From: an uncultured Rhodocyclaceae bacterium
Lineage (GTDB): Bacteria; Pseudomonadota; Gammaproteobacteria; Burkholderiales; Rhodocyclaceae
Reading direction: 5' to 3'
Assembly (NCBI GenBank): GCA_907163225.1
Contig: OU015322.1
Location: 1,054,001-1,118,000, forward strand
Length of the DNA: 64,000 nucleotides
The notes beneath the pieces are model-generated. The model ran no database searches and was not told where the DNA came from. It saw only the letters and a list, made by a program, of their open reading frames with translations. How positions within the stretch are numbered: the stretch's first letter is position 1; the number at the start of each line of letters is the position of its first letter. Made by a program: the position numbers and the translations under genes. Positions 16,397 through 24,291 of this stretch are shown here, piece by piece.

Positions 16397-17719
16397 TCAG
16401 GCGGTTTCCATCGACCGAAGGGCAACAACGACTTCGTCCTGCCAAGGCGCCTTGATACCCATGCCATTCACCACGCGCAACGCCGATTTCAAGCCGTCCT
16501 CATGAAAGCCGTAGCTGCCCCAGGCGCCGGCGAACCAGAGGCCATTTTCGCCCTGCACCGAAGCAAGGCGCTGTTGGGCCGCAATGGCCGGGCCGTCGAA
16601 AATGGGGTGGGCGTAGTCGAATTCGGCAATGACTTTGGCCGGATCAGGCTCGCGCGCCGGATTCAGCGTGACGACAACCGGCGTCTTGAAGGGCAGCGGC
16701 TGCAGCTTGTTGATCAGATAGGAAACACCGACCGGATGCTCATTGGCCTTCGTTCCCGGCTCGCCGCTACCGGCAAAATAGTTCCACGCCGACCACAGTT
16801 TTTCATCCCGTGGCAGCAAGGCGCGGTCGGTGTGCAACACGGCGCGATTAGGCTGATAGCGGATGGCGGATAACACCTCGTGCTGGGCGGTGCTGGCGGT
16901 AAAGCCAAGAATGGCCTTAGTCTGATCGCTGTGACATGCCATGACCACCCGATCAAAATGGTCGCTGCCGCGGGCATGGGTGACGCACAAGCCGGTAGCG
17001 TCGCGCGTTACGGCGGTGACCGGGCAAGCCAGGCGGATGTCGTCGAGCCGCGCGGCAATTTTCTGGACATACTGGCGCCCGCCGCCCTTCACGGTTCGCC
17101 ACAACGGCCGGTCGAAAACCTGCAACAAGCCGTGGTTTTGACAGAAGCGAATGAAGGTGGCGAGCGGCATGTCGAGCATCTGACTGGTCGGGCACGACCA
17201 GATGGCGGCAGCCATTGGCAACAGGTACCAGTCGGCAAAGGCGCTGGAATAGCGGCCCTCGGTCAGAAAATCGCGCAGGCTGCGCTTGTTGTCCGGGTGC
17301 GTCGCCAACCAGGCCATGCTTTCCCGGTTAAAACGCAAAATATCGGAGAGCATGGTCCAGAATTGCCGACGAATCAGGTTTCGCTTCTGGCCAAACACCG
17401 TCGCCAGGCTGCTGCCAGCCCATTCGATATCAGGATTTTCCAGGCTGACAGCGAATGACATCTCCGTTTCGACGCTCTCCACGCCAAGCAATTCGAACAT
17501 CGCAATCAAATTCGGGTACGTCTTTTCGTTAAAGACCAGAAAACCCGTGTCAACCGGATGCGTCTTGCCCTCAAGTGTCACATCAACCGTATTCGTGTGG
17601 CCGCCCAGATAGGCGCCCGCTTCGTACAGCGTGACATCGTGATCGCGACTCAAGAGCCAGGCACTGGCCAGCCCGGAAATACCGGCGCCGACGACGGCGA
17701 TGCGTTGCTTCATAAGCAT
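16397..17719 (-). CDS. NAD(P)/FAD-dependent amine-oxidase-like flavoprotein
   Basis: About 440 residues. The FAD motif VVGAGISGLASAW lies at 9-21 and the following LYEAGAYLGGHTNTVDV is the second conserved block of the cyclopropane-cluster flavoproteins (COG2907 type). The start is at the first ATG (17719) or the ATG two codons later; both follow the peroxidase gene by about 10-15 bp. It is an expected partner of DUF1365 and cfa-like proteins, probably oxidising a lipid. It lies directly downstream of the gene broken by IS630. Confidence 0.9.
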   Translation of the reverse strand: MLMKQRIAVVGAGISGLASAWLLSRDHDVTLYEAGAYLGGHTNTVDVTLEGKTHPVDTGFLVFNEKTYPNLIAMFELLGVESVETEMSFAVSLENPDIEWAGSSLATVFGQKRNLIRRQFWTMLSDILRFNRESMAWLATHPDNKRSLRDFLTEGRYSSAFADWYLLPMAAAIWSCPTSQMLDMPLATFIRFCQNHGLLQVFDRPLWRTVKGGGRQYVQKIAARLDDIRLACPVTAVTRDATGLCVTHARGSDHFDRVVMACHSDQTKAILGFTASTAQHEVLSAIRYQPNRAVLHTDRALLPRDEKLWSAWNYFAGSGEPGTKANEHPVGVSYLINKLQPLPFKTPVVVTLNPAREPDPAKVIAEFDYAHPIFDGPAIAAQQRLASVQGENGLWFAGAWGSYGFHEDGLKSALRVVNGMGIKAPWQDEVVVALRSMETA

Positions 17720-18249
17720 GGTGCGCTCCTATTTACCGATGAATTCGTCGATTTTGGCGAGCAATTCCTTGTCATCCGGCTTGGTAAAGCTGCCGAAGGC
17801 CAACACTTTTTTGCCGTCACGACTGATCAGGTATTTGTGAAAATTCCACTTCGGGCGGCTGTCGGTGATCTCGGCCAGCTTGAGGTAGAACGAGTTGGCG
17901 CTCTTGCCCTTGACCACGGTTTTGCTGACCATGGGGAACTCCACGCCGTAAGTCAGGCGACAGAAGTCCGCAATTTCCTTGTCGCTACCCGGCTCCTGCT
18001 CGCCAAAATCGTTGGACGGGAAGCCAATGACAACCAGCCCCTTGTCCTTCAAACCGGCATAAATCTTCTCCAGCCCGTCGTACTGGGAGGTAAAGCCGCA
18101 ATAACTGGCCGTATTCACCACGAGCAGCACCTTGCCCGCGTACTGGCAGAGCGGCATAGGCTTGCCATCCTGCAGCCGGGTGAATTCGTGATTCAGCAAT
18201 GCCGGACAGTCAGCTGCATGGGCAGCCACTGGCAATGTACCGGCGACTA

Positions 18250-19369
18250 TTGATCCGGCCAGCTGAAGTTTGAATTTTCAAGCGGCATATTTGACACGCG
18301 GATCTTGGAAGAAGCTCTTGACCCGCTCGGGTGATTGTTCGAGTTTGACCATGTGTTCGGTAGCAGCGAGTTTCAGTTTTGCCTTGGTGCGCACCGGCAC
18401 CTTGGTGCCGATAGCATGCTTCAGGTCGGCATTGAGGCGTTCTTCTGGATTTAGCTCTGGGCTATAGCTGGGCAGATAGAACAGTTCGATCTTGTCCTGA
18501 CGTTCAGCGGCCCATGCCTTGACCGGTTTGCTGTGATGGACCCGCAAATTGTCGAGAATCAAGAACACCTTCTTGCCGGCATCCTTGATCAGCGCGTCAA
18601 GGAATTCGATCAGCTTGTCGGAGTTGAACGCCTCGTCAATGATCATCCAGCGTGTCTTGCCCTGATTCGTCACCGTGGCAATCATCGACAACTTCTGCCG
18701 CGTCCCACCTACCGTGTAGGTGACCGGCGTCTTGCCAGCCGGTGCGTAGCAACGACCGCGCACATCGGTATTGACCAAGGCGGTCTCATCGCCCCAGTGA
18801 ATCTCGCCGCCTTCCGCCTTGGCACGCTTCTCAATTTCCGGGTATTGCTCATCGAGCCAGGCTTGCACGGCTTCCGGTCGTTGCTCATAGGCTTTCTTGA
18901 TCGGCTTCTGGGGGGTGAACCCCCAGCGGGATAGATAGTTGCCAACACCGCGTACCGATAGCTTGATGCCGTATTCACGTTCGATCAGTTGCATTACAGC
19001 CGCCCGGTTCCACAGCGCAAATTCCATCTTCAGTTGCTCTGGGCGCTTATCGCAAATGATCTTGCGGATTGCCTGCTCTTGTTCTTCGGTCAATGTCCGC
19101 CCTTGACCGGCACGCTTACCACGCGTGGCTGGTCTGATGGCAGCAAGGCCACCTTCTTCGTAGCGATCAATAGCTGCACGAACTGTCGGATAAGAAAGCC
19201 CGCAGAGCTCAACGATTTGCATCACGCCGTAGCCTTTGCGATGCAACCGCACGACTTGCTTCCGCCGCTCGTGCAGTTGCTCCAGTGTCGAATATCTTGC
19301 GTCGTCTTTTTCCATCTGCTCAACATGGGGACCGATCCAAATATTTCAAGTATATTCGTGCCGGGTCAA
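18250..19369 (-). mobile_element. IS630-family insertion sequence (1120 bp, complete)
   Basis: The ends are inverted: TTGATCCGGC at the left and GCCGGGTCAA at the right, with one mismatch in ten, and weaker similarity further in. TA lies directly outside both ends (18248-18249 and 19370-19371), the target duplication of this family. The restored empty site is CTAG, a known preference of IS630 elements. It carries one transposase gene and is inserted in the same orientation as the host operon. Confidence 0.9.
18278..19315 (-). CDS. IS630 family transposase
   Basis: A 345-residue transposase. An N-terminal helix-turn-helix region (VVRLHRKGYGVMQIVELCGL) is followed by a second winged-helix part. 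The DDE catalytic domain has Asp176 (HWGDETA), Asp255 (LILDNLRVHHS) and Glu291 (PELNPEE), the usual spacing for this family. The frame is intact, so the element may still be mobile. Confidence 0.95.
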   Translation of the reverse strand: MEKDDARYSTLEQLHERRKQVVRLHRKGYGVMQIVELCGLSYPTVRAAIDRYEEGGLAAIRPATRGKRAGQGRTLTEEQEQAIRKIICDKRPEQLKMEFALWNRAAVMQLIEREYGIKLSVRGVGNYLSRWGFTPQKPIKKAYEQRPEAVQAWLDEQYPEIEKRAKAEGGEIHWGDETALVNTDVRGRCYAPAGKTPVTYTVGGTRQKLSMIATVTNQGKTRWMIIDEAFNSDKLIEFLDALIKDAGKKVFLILDNLRVHHSKPVKAWAAERQDKIELFYLPSYSPELNPEERLNADLKHAIGTKVPVRTKAKLKLAATEHMVKLEQSPERVKSFFQDPRVKYAA

Positions 19370-19431
19370 TAGTAACCCGATGATGCTGAAACAGCGCTTG
19401 AGAACCAGGTTCATTTCAAACTCCTCTGTTA

Positions 19432-19446
19432 TTTGTCCTAGACAAA
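19432..19446. promoter_or_regulatory. Operator 1 for the LitR/CarH-type regulator
   Basis: TTTGTC-CTA-GACAAA, a perfect 6-3-6 inverted repeat. It lies between the -10 of the left-pointing operon and its ribosome binding site, a position suited to repression. It agrees with operator 2 in 12 of 15 bases. Confidence 0.65.
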
Positions 19447-19462
19447 ATTGACGCTTATCCGT

Positions 19463-19491
19463 AAGATAGCGATCAAAAGTTCACCTGTCAA
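19463..19491 (-). promoter_or_regulatory. Sigma-70 promoter of the light-response operon
   Basis: On the minus strand TTGACA (19486-19491), a 17-base spacer and TATCTT (19463-19468). It fires leftwards into the peroxidase gene and is flanked by both operators. The IS630 insertion lies about 90 bp downstream of it. Confidence 0.7.
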
Positions 19492-19505
19492 CAGTTTGTC
19501 TAACA

Positions 19506-19520
19506 TTTGTTCAGGACAAA
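19506..19520. promoter_or_regulatory. Operator 2 for the LitR/CarH-type regulator
   Basis: TTTGTTCAGGACAAA, directly before the regulator's ATG, with a further half-site TTTGTC at 19495-19500. It overlaps the regulator's own ribosome binding site (AGGA), consistent with autoregulation. Confidence 0.6.
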
Positions 19521-19522
19521 TC

Positions 19523-20428
19523 ATGAATACTCCGAGTTTCAATATCGCCGCCGTTGAACGGGATACCGGCCTCTCCAAAGACGTCCTTCGCGTCTGGGAA
19601 CGCCGCTACGGCTTCCCCGTCCCTGATCGCGACAACAACGGGGAACGCTGCTACCCAGCCGAGCAGGTTGATCGCCTGCGCCTGATAAAACGCTTGATGG
19701 ATCTGGGCCACCGGCCGGGAAAGCTGATTGCAACGCCCCTCGATGAATTGAGCGAATTGGCGCCACGCCGTTCAAAGGCGCCCGCTTTGGCTGTGCCGGC
19801 CAGTCACGAAGGGTTAGACGAATTGCTCACCCTGATCAAGCAACACGATGCGGCGTCTTACCAGCAAGCCATGCAGCAGCGCCTGGCGCGCCAAGGACTG
19901 CAAGCTTTTGTCCAGGACACGGTCGCGCCATTGACCGGCAAAGTTGGTGAGTACTGGGAGGATGGCCGCTTTGAAGTATTCGAAGAACACCTGTTCACTG
20001 AACTGACCAATCGCCTGCTGCGTCAAGCCATTTCCACACTGCCGGGCGGTACGCGCGGCCCCCGCGTGCTGCTGACCAGCGTTCCCGACGAAGTACACTT
20101 TCTCGGCCTGCTGATGGTGGAATCCCTGTTCACCCTGGAGGGCGCCGAGTGCATTGCGCTTGGCACGCAAATGCCATTGCTGGAAATCGGCCGGGCGGCC
20201 GAGGCGCATCAGGCCGACATCGTCGCCCTCTCCTTCTCCGGCGCCTTCCCGCAACGCCAGATTCCCGGCCTGCTCCAGCATTTACGGCTGGTATTGCCCA
20301 AGGAAGCAGCGCTCTGGGCTGGCGGAAGCGGCGTTGCCCGTATCGCAAAAATAGACGGCGTGGGATTGTTCAATACGCTGGACGATGCCCTTGCCGCGCT
20401 GGCGATGTGGCGTACTCAGCACGACTGA
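19523..20428 (+). CDS. LitR/CarH-type MerR regulator with adenosylcobalamin-binding domain
   Basis: A 301-residue protein starting MNTPSFNIAA. Residues 5-72 are a MerR winged helix (LRVWERRYGFPVPDRD.NGERCY). The C-terminal half has the light-sensor signature W-x9-EH (Trp145, Glu155, His156) and the cobalamin motif E-x-H-x-x-G (Glu190, His192, Gly195). In this family adenosylcobalamin keeps the repressor tetrameric in the dark and light breaks it. Divergent from the lipid/peroxidase operon, with two operators in between, so the target is clear. No photolyase gene, often in such clusters, is present in the window. An upstream in-frame extension to 19448 runs through the operators and is unlikely. 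Confidence 0.9.
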   Translation: MNTPSFNIAAVERDTGLSKDVLRVWERRYGFPVPDRDNNGERCYPAEQVDRLRLIKRLMDLGHRPGKLIATPLDELSELAPRRSKAPALAVPASHEGLDELLTLIKQHDAASYQQAMQQRLARQGLQAFVQDTVAPLTGKVGEYWEDGRFEVFEEHLFTELTNRLLRQAISTLPGGTRGPRVLLTSVPDEVHFLGLLMVESLFTLEGAECIALGTQMPLLEIGRAAEAHQADIVALSFSGAFPQRQIPGLLQHLRLVLPKEAALWAGGSGVARIAKIDGVGLFNTLDDALAALAMWRTQHD

Positions 20429-20447
20429 ACGCAGCGCCCGGAAAGCA

Positions 20448-20478
20448 CTTCGGCGCCAGGGTGATTCAGGCGCCGAAG
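20448..20478. terminator. Stem-loop between convergent regulator and alpha-E genes
   Basis: Ten-bp stem CTTCGGCGCC / GGCGCCGAAG with an 11-base loop. No T run follows, so its terminator role is plausible but not certain. Confidence 0.5.
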
Positions 20479-20521
20479 CATGAAAACGTGGGCGAAACCG
20501 GGAAGACCCGGTGCCGAAAGG

Positions 20522-21469
20522 CTAGGCGGCTTGGTCCATCGGCATGAGGAAATCCTTGCTGATCCCGTTCCCGAGCAGATAAATGCGATCCATGAAGTCG
20601 GTCAGCCACTCGTGCAGGCCGTGCTCCAGAATATCCTCGATACGCCCGTAACGAAGCTGGGCGTTCAACATGCCGCCTTGGCGCTGTGTTTCACCAGAAT
20701 TGCTGTTGGCGATGAGATCCAGAATCTTGGCGACGCTGTTCAGACAAAAATGCAGCGAGCGCGGCATGTCCCGGTTGAAAATCAACAACTCAGCCACCCG
20801 CTCCGGGGTGATTACGTCGCGGTAAACCTTGCGATAAACCTCGAAGGCAGAAACTGAACGGAGCAGCGCACCCCATTCGTAAAAATCGGTTGCGCCTTCG
20901 TCACCGTTCGGACGCAGCACGTGATATTTGACGTCGAGAATACGTGCCGTGTTGTCGGCCCGTTCTAGTAGCGTACCCAGGCGAATGAACTGATAGGCGT
21001 CATCCTGCAGCAAGGTGCCCAGTGTGGTGCCGCGAGTTAACGAGGAGCGCATTTTGACCCACTCGAAATACTCGCCTATGCCCGCATTGAAAAGCTGATC
21101 AAAGCTCTTTTCACGGGCCTCCAGCCAAGTGCAATTCAGCGTTTCCCACATTTCTGTGGTCAGCGTGCCGCGCACGGCGTGGGCATTTTCACGGGCAAGA
21201 CGCAAGCAGCTATGGATTGACGCAAAATTATCCGAGTCACTGACCATGAATTTCAGGACATTTTCCCCGTTGACCGTGGAATACTTGGCCGCAAAGGATT
21301 CTTCCAGACTGTTCAGGGCAATGATGGCGGCCCAGCTCTGATTGATGGCGTCCAGCGATTGTGGCACCAGCGACATTTGCCAAGTGACGTCCAGCAAGCG
21401 GGCAAGGTTCTCGGCACGCTCAATGTAGCGAGACATCCAGAACAGGTGATCGGCAGTTCGACTCAACAT
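20522..21469 (-). CDS. Alpha-E domain protein (DUF403)
   Basis: A 315-residue, all-helical protein. It begins MLSRTADHLFWMSRYIERAE, the alpha-E family signature, and carries DNTARILDVKYH and DMPRSLHFCL later. The start is 3 bp after the stop of the ATP-grasp gene, so they form one operon. Alpha-E proteins are predicted partners of circularly permuted ATP-grasp ligases, perhaps binding the product or a peptide. No transglutaminase gene follows here, unlike the usual order. Copy 9 of the dispersed motif is inside the gene. Confidence 0.92.
   Translation of the reverse strand: MLSRTADHLFWMSRYIERAENLARLLDVTWQMSLVPQSLDAINQSWAAIIALNSLEESFAAKYSTVNGENVLKFMVSDSDNFASIHSCLRLARENAHAVRGTLTTEMWETLNCTWLEAREKSFDQLFNAGIGEYFEWVKMRSSLTRGTTLGTLLQDDAYQFIRLGTLLERADNTARILDVKYHVLRPNGDEGATDFYEWGALLRSVSAFEVYRKVYRDVITPERVAELLIFNRDMPRSLHFCLNSVAKILDLIANSNSGETQRQGGMLNAQLRYGRIEDILEHGLHEWLTDFMDRIYLLGNGISKDFLMPMDQAA
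21249..21282 (+). repeat. GGTTGACC dispersed motif, copy 9 (inside alpha-E gene)
   Basis: Reads AATTTCAGGACATTTTCCCC then GTTGACCGTGGAAT. It is antisense to the gene, which reads STVNGENVLKF there. Confidence 0.8.
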
Positions 21470-21472
21470 GGC

Positions 21473-22885
21473 TTAATCCTCCAGAACCCAGGTATCTTTG
21501 GTACCGCCGCCCTGCGACGAATTGACGACGAGCGACCCCTTGGTCAGCGCAACACGGGTCAGGCCACCCGGCACCATGTCCACACAATCACCCGATGACA
21601 GCACAAAGGGCCGCAAGTCGAGGTGACGCGGTGCAATGCCTTCCTCGACAAAGGTTGGGCAGTTGGACAAGGCCAGCGTCGGTTGGGCGATGTAGCCATC
21701 GGGTTTGGCGATCAGCAACTGACGGAAATGTTCGATCTGCTCCTTGGTCGAGGCCGGCCCGACCAGCATGCCGTAACCGCCGGCGCCATGGACTTCCTTG
21801 ACGACCAGCTTAGCCAGGTTGTCGAGCACATACTTGAGATCGTCCGGTTTGCGGCACATGTAGGTCGGCACGTTGTTCAGCGTCGGCTCCTCGCCGAGGT
21901 AGAAACGGATCATGTCCGGCACGTAGGGGTAGATCGACTTGTCGTCGGCAACACCGGTGCCGATGGCGTTGGACAGCGTGACATTGCCTGCCTGATAGGC
22001 CTTGAGGATGCCTGGTACGCCGAGCGACGAATCGGCGCGAAAAGCCAGAGGATCCATGTAGTCGTCATCGAGGCGGCGATAAATGACATCGACACGGCGC
22101 GGCCCCTGCGTCGTACGCATGTAGACCACTTCGTCCTTGACGAAGAGATCACGCCCTTCGACCAGTTCAACGCCCATCTGCTGGGCGAGGAAGGTATGTT
22201 CGAAATAAGCGCTGTTGTAAGCCCCAGGGGTCAGCACCACCACGGTCGGATCCGAAACACCCTTGGGCGCCACCGCCCGCAACTTTTCCAGCAGCATGTC
22301 CGGGTAATGCTGAACCGGCGCCACCTTGTGCCGGGCAAACAACTCCGGAAACAGCCGCATCATCATCTTGCGGTCTTCCAGCATGTACGACACGCCGGAC
22401 GGTACCCGCAGATTGTCTTCGAGCACATAGAACTCACCCTCACCAGCGCGGACGATATCGACGCCGGCAATGTGCGCATAGACCTGCCCCGGCAGATCCA
22501 CCCCCATCATCTCGGGTCGGAACTGGGCATTGTTGATTATCTGCTCAGCCGGAATCTTGCCAGCCTTGAGGATTTCCTGGTCGTGATAGACGTCATGCAA
22601 AAACATGTTCAGTGCCTTCACGCGCTGCCGCAGGCCTGAGCGCAGCGATTTCCACTCGGTCGATGGAATGATCCGCGGGATGACATCGAATGGAATCAGG
22701 CGCTCCTTGCCAGCCTCCTCACCGTACACCGCGAAGGTGATGCCAACCCGGTGAAAAGCCAGATCGGCCTCGGCCCGCTTGCGGGCAATACGCTCGTGTG
22801 GAGTTTCCTTGAGCCAGTTTTCGTAACCCTTGTAATGCGCACGAACGCCGCCATTGGCGTCAAACATCTCGTTATAGAAGTCCAT
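21473..22885 (-). CDS. Circularly permuted type 2 ATP-grasp protein
   Basis: A 470-residue protein of the DUF404/DUF407 class. It starts MDFYNEMFDANGGVRAHYKG and carries FDVIPRIIPSTEWKSL, VYAHIAGVDIVRAGEGEFYV and VKEVHGAGGYGMLVGP, the ATP-grasp nucleotide-binding blocks in permuted order. These proteins are predicted to ligate amino groups to carboxylates, but no natural substrate is established to my knowledge. The gene is the first of a two-gene operon with alpha-E and has a good sigma-54 promoter and NtrC-like sites upstream. It is a stand-alone form, unlike many fused versions. Confidence 0.92.
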   Translation of the reverse strand: MDFYNEMFDANGGVRAHYKGYENWLKETPHERIARKRAEADLAFHRVGITFAVYGEEAGKERLIPFDVIPRIIPSTEWKSLRSGLRQRVKALNMFLHDVYHDQEILKAGKIPAEQIINNAQFRPEMMGVDLPGQVYAHIAGVDIVRAGEGEFYVLEDNLRVPSGVSYMLEDRKMMMRLFPELFARHKVAPVQHYPDMLLEKLRAVAPKGVSDPTVVVLTPGAYNSAYFEHTFLAQQMGVELVEGRDLFVKDEVVYMRTTQGPRRVDVIYRRLDDDYMDPLAFRADSSLGVPGILKAYQAGNVTLSNAIGTGVADDKSIYPYVPDMIRFYLGEEPTLNNVPTYMCRKPDDLKYVLDNLAKLVVKEVHGAGGYGMLVGPASTKEQIEHFRQLLIAKPDGYIAQPTLALSNCPTFVEEGIAPRHLDLRPFVLSSGDCVDMVPGGLTRVALTKGSLVVNSSQGGGTKDTWVLED

Positions 22886-22924
22886 TTTTCCACTCGTCGC
22901 TATTTATGCTCTCGTACAGGTTTC

Positions 22925-22941
22925 AGCAGATTCCATGCCAA
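22925..22941 (-). promoter_or_regulatory. Sigma-54 promoter of the ATP-grasp/alpha-E operon
   Basis: The minus strand reads TTGGCATGGAATCTGCT: TTGGCA at -24, GC at -12 and exactly ten bases between GG and GC. The predicted start is near 22914, about 29 bp before the ATG. Confidence 0.7.
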
Positions 22942-22992
22942 CCGCAAACCAGCCTTAAATCATGCGCCTGAGCACAGTTTCAAGCAATTGAC

Positions 22993-23007
22993 GCACCGCA
23001 AAGGTGC
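22993..23007. promoter_or_regulatory. NtrC-like enhancer site (dyad)
   Basis: GCACC-GCAAA-GGTGC, a perfect 5-5-5 dyad matching the core of the NtrC consensus. It is centred about 86 bp upstream of the predicted start. A second half-site TTGCACCAAC lies at 23021-23030, about 112 bp upstream. Confidence 0.6.
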
Positions 23008-23035
23008 AGCAAATTTTCAAGTTGGTGCAAATAAA

Positions 23036-23065
23036 AAAGCCCGCCGGATCGCTCCGGCGGGCTTT
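23036..23065 (-). terminator. Rho-independent terminator of the thiolase operon
   Basis: Thirteen-bp stem AAAGCCCGCCGGA / TCCGGCGGGCTTT, loop of four, then TTTATT on the minus strand. Confidence 0.88.
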
Positions 23066-23087
23066 CAATACCAGCAGTTCGAATTGT

Positions 23088-24269
23088 TTAGGCGCGTTCG
23101 AACACAACCGCAATACCCTGGCCGCCACCGATACACATGGTGACCAGCGCGTACTTGCCACCGGTGCGCTCCAGCTCATACAGCGCCTTGGTAGCGATAA
23201 AGGCACCGGAACAACCGACCGGGTGGCCGAGGGCGATAGCGCCGCCGTTCGGGTTGGTCTTGGCCGGATCGAGACCAAGCACCTTGGAAACAGTCAGCGC
23301 CTGGGCGGCGAAAGCTTCGTTGGATTCGATAACATCCATCTGATCCAGCGTCAGGCCAGCCTTCTTCAGGGCCAGCTTGGATGCCGGGATCGGGCCTTCG
23401 CCCATGACATCATTCGGCACGCCGGCAACGGCGTAACCGGCGATACGGGCCATGGCCTTATGACCGGCCTTGGCAGCGACATCAGCGGCAGCCAGCACGA
23501 AGAAGGCTGCGCCGTCGTTGATGCCGGAGGCGTTACCGGCGGTGACGGTACCGTCCTTCTTGAAGGCCGGCTTCATCTTGGCCAGGGATTCCAGCGTCGT
23601 GTTGGACTTGACGTGCTCGTCGGTGTCGAACACGACTTCGCCCTTGCGGGTTTGCTTGACGATCGGAACGATCTGCGACTTGAAGTAACCGGCAGCAATG
23701 GCGGCCGTGGCACGACGCTGTGATTCGACAGCAAATGCATCCTGCTGCTCACGGGTAAAGCCATGCTTGGCGGCCAGGTTTTCTGCCGTGATGCCCATGT
23801 GGCCAACGCCAAACGGGTCGGTCAGTACCGCAACCATGCTGTCGATTGCCTTGGTGTCGCCCATACGTGCGCCGGAACGCAGCGCCGGCAGCATGTAGGT
23901 GCCCTTGGACATCACTTCAACGCCACCGCCGATACCGTAATCGGCATCGCTCAGCATAATATTCTGGGCGGTGGTGACGATAGCCTGGAGACCGGAGGAG
24001 CACAGACGGCTGACCTGCATGGCGATCGACTCCATCGGCAGACCAGCCTGGATGGAGGCAACGCGCGAGACGTAGGCATAACGGGCATCAGTCGGAATGC
24101 AGTTACCGACCGTGACGTAGTTGATTGCCTGCGGATCAACACCAGAGCGGGCAATTGATTCCTTCATGACGATACCTGCCAACTCGCTGGCTTCAAAATC
24201 AGCCAGGGAACCACCGAAAGCACCAATACCGGAACGAACTGCGCTTAGAACGACGACATCTCTGCTCAT
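23088..24269 (-). CDS. Acetyl-CoA C-acyltransferase / beta-ketothiolase
   Basis: A 393-residue thiolase. The catalytic residues are visible: Cys90 (SRLCSSGLQA), His349 (LGHPVGCSGA) and Cys379 (CIGGGQG). The length and motifs fit the biosynthetic or BktB-like group that condenses acyl-CoA with acetyl-CoA, feeding PHA synthesis or working in beta-oxidation. The sequence does not separate PhaA from BktB, so no symbol is given. It lies 22 bp after the CbiB-like gene and closes that operon. No phaB or phaC gene is adjacent. Confidence 0.92.
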   Translation of the reverse strand: MSRDVVVLSAVRSGIGAFGGSLADFEASELAGIVMKESIARSGVDPQAINYVTVGNCIPTDARYAYVSRVASIQAGLPMESIAMQVSRLCSSGLQAIVTTAQNIMLSDADYGIGGGVEVMSKGTYMLPALRSGARMGDTKAIDSMVAVLTDPFGVGHMGITAENLAAKHGFTREQQDAFAVESQRRATAAIAAGYFKSQIVPIVKQTRKGEVVFDTDEHVKSNTTLESLAKMKPAFKKDGTVTAGNASGINDGAAFFVLAAADVAAKAGHKAMARIAGYAVAGVPNDVMGEGPIPASKLALKKAGLTLDQMDVIESNEAFAAQALTVSKVLGLDPAKTNPNGGAIALGHPVGCSGAFIATKALYELERTGGKYALVTMCIGGGQGIAVVFERA

Positions 24270-24291
24270 GTAAATCTCCTGTATGAATTAT

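Larger units (their letters stand above)
17729..19414 (-). pseudogene. Glutathione peroxidase gene interrupted by IS630 in its signal peptide
   Basis: Codons for the mature enzyme (17729 to about 18190) encode a Cys-type glutathione peroxidase with NTASYCGFTSQY (active Cys), FPSNDFGEQEPGS (active Gln) and KWNFHKYL (active Trp). The signal peptide codons are split: the N-terminal part lies at 19372-19414 and the rest at 18249 and below, with the IS between them. Joining the flanks across one TA gives MNLVLKRCFSIIGLLVAGTL followed by PVAAHA-ADCP, an intact Sec signal, from an ATG at 19412-19414 with GAGGAG upstream. In its present state no exported protein can be made. Any remaining translation would need a weak internal start. 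Confidence 0.88.

Noticed and set aside
19448-19522. N-terminal extension of the LitR-type regulator
   Set aside because: It would translate through both operators and the promoter; MerR similarity starts at 19523, where AGGA lies upstream.
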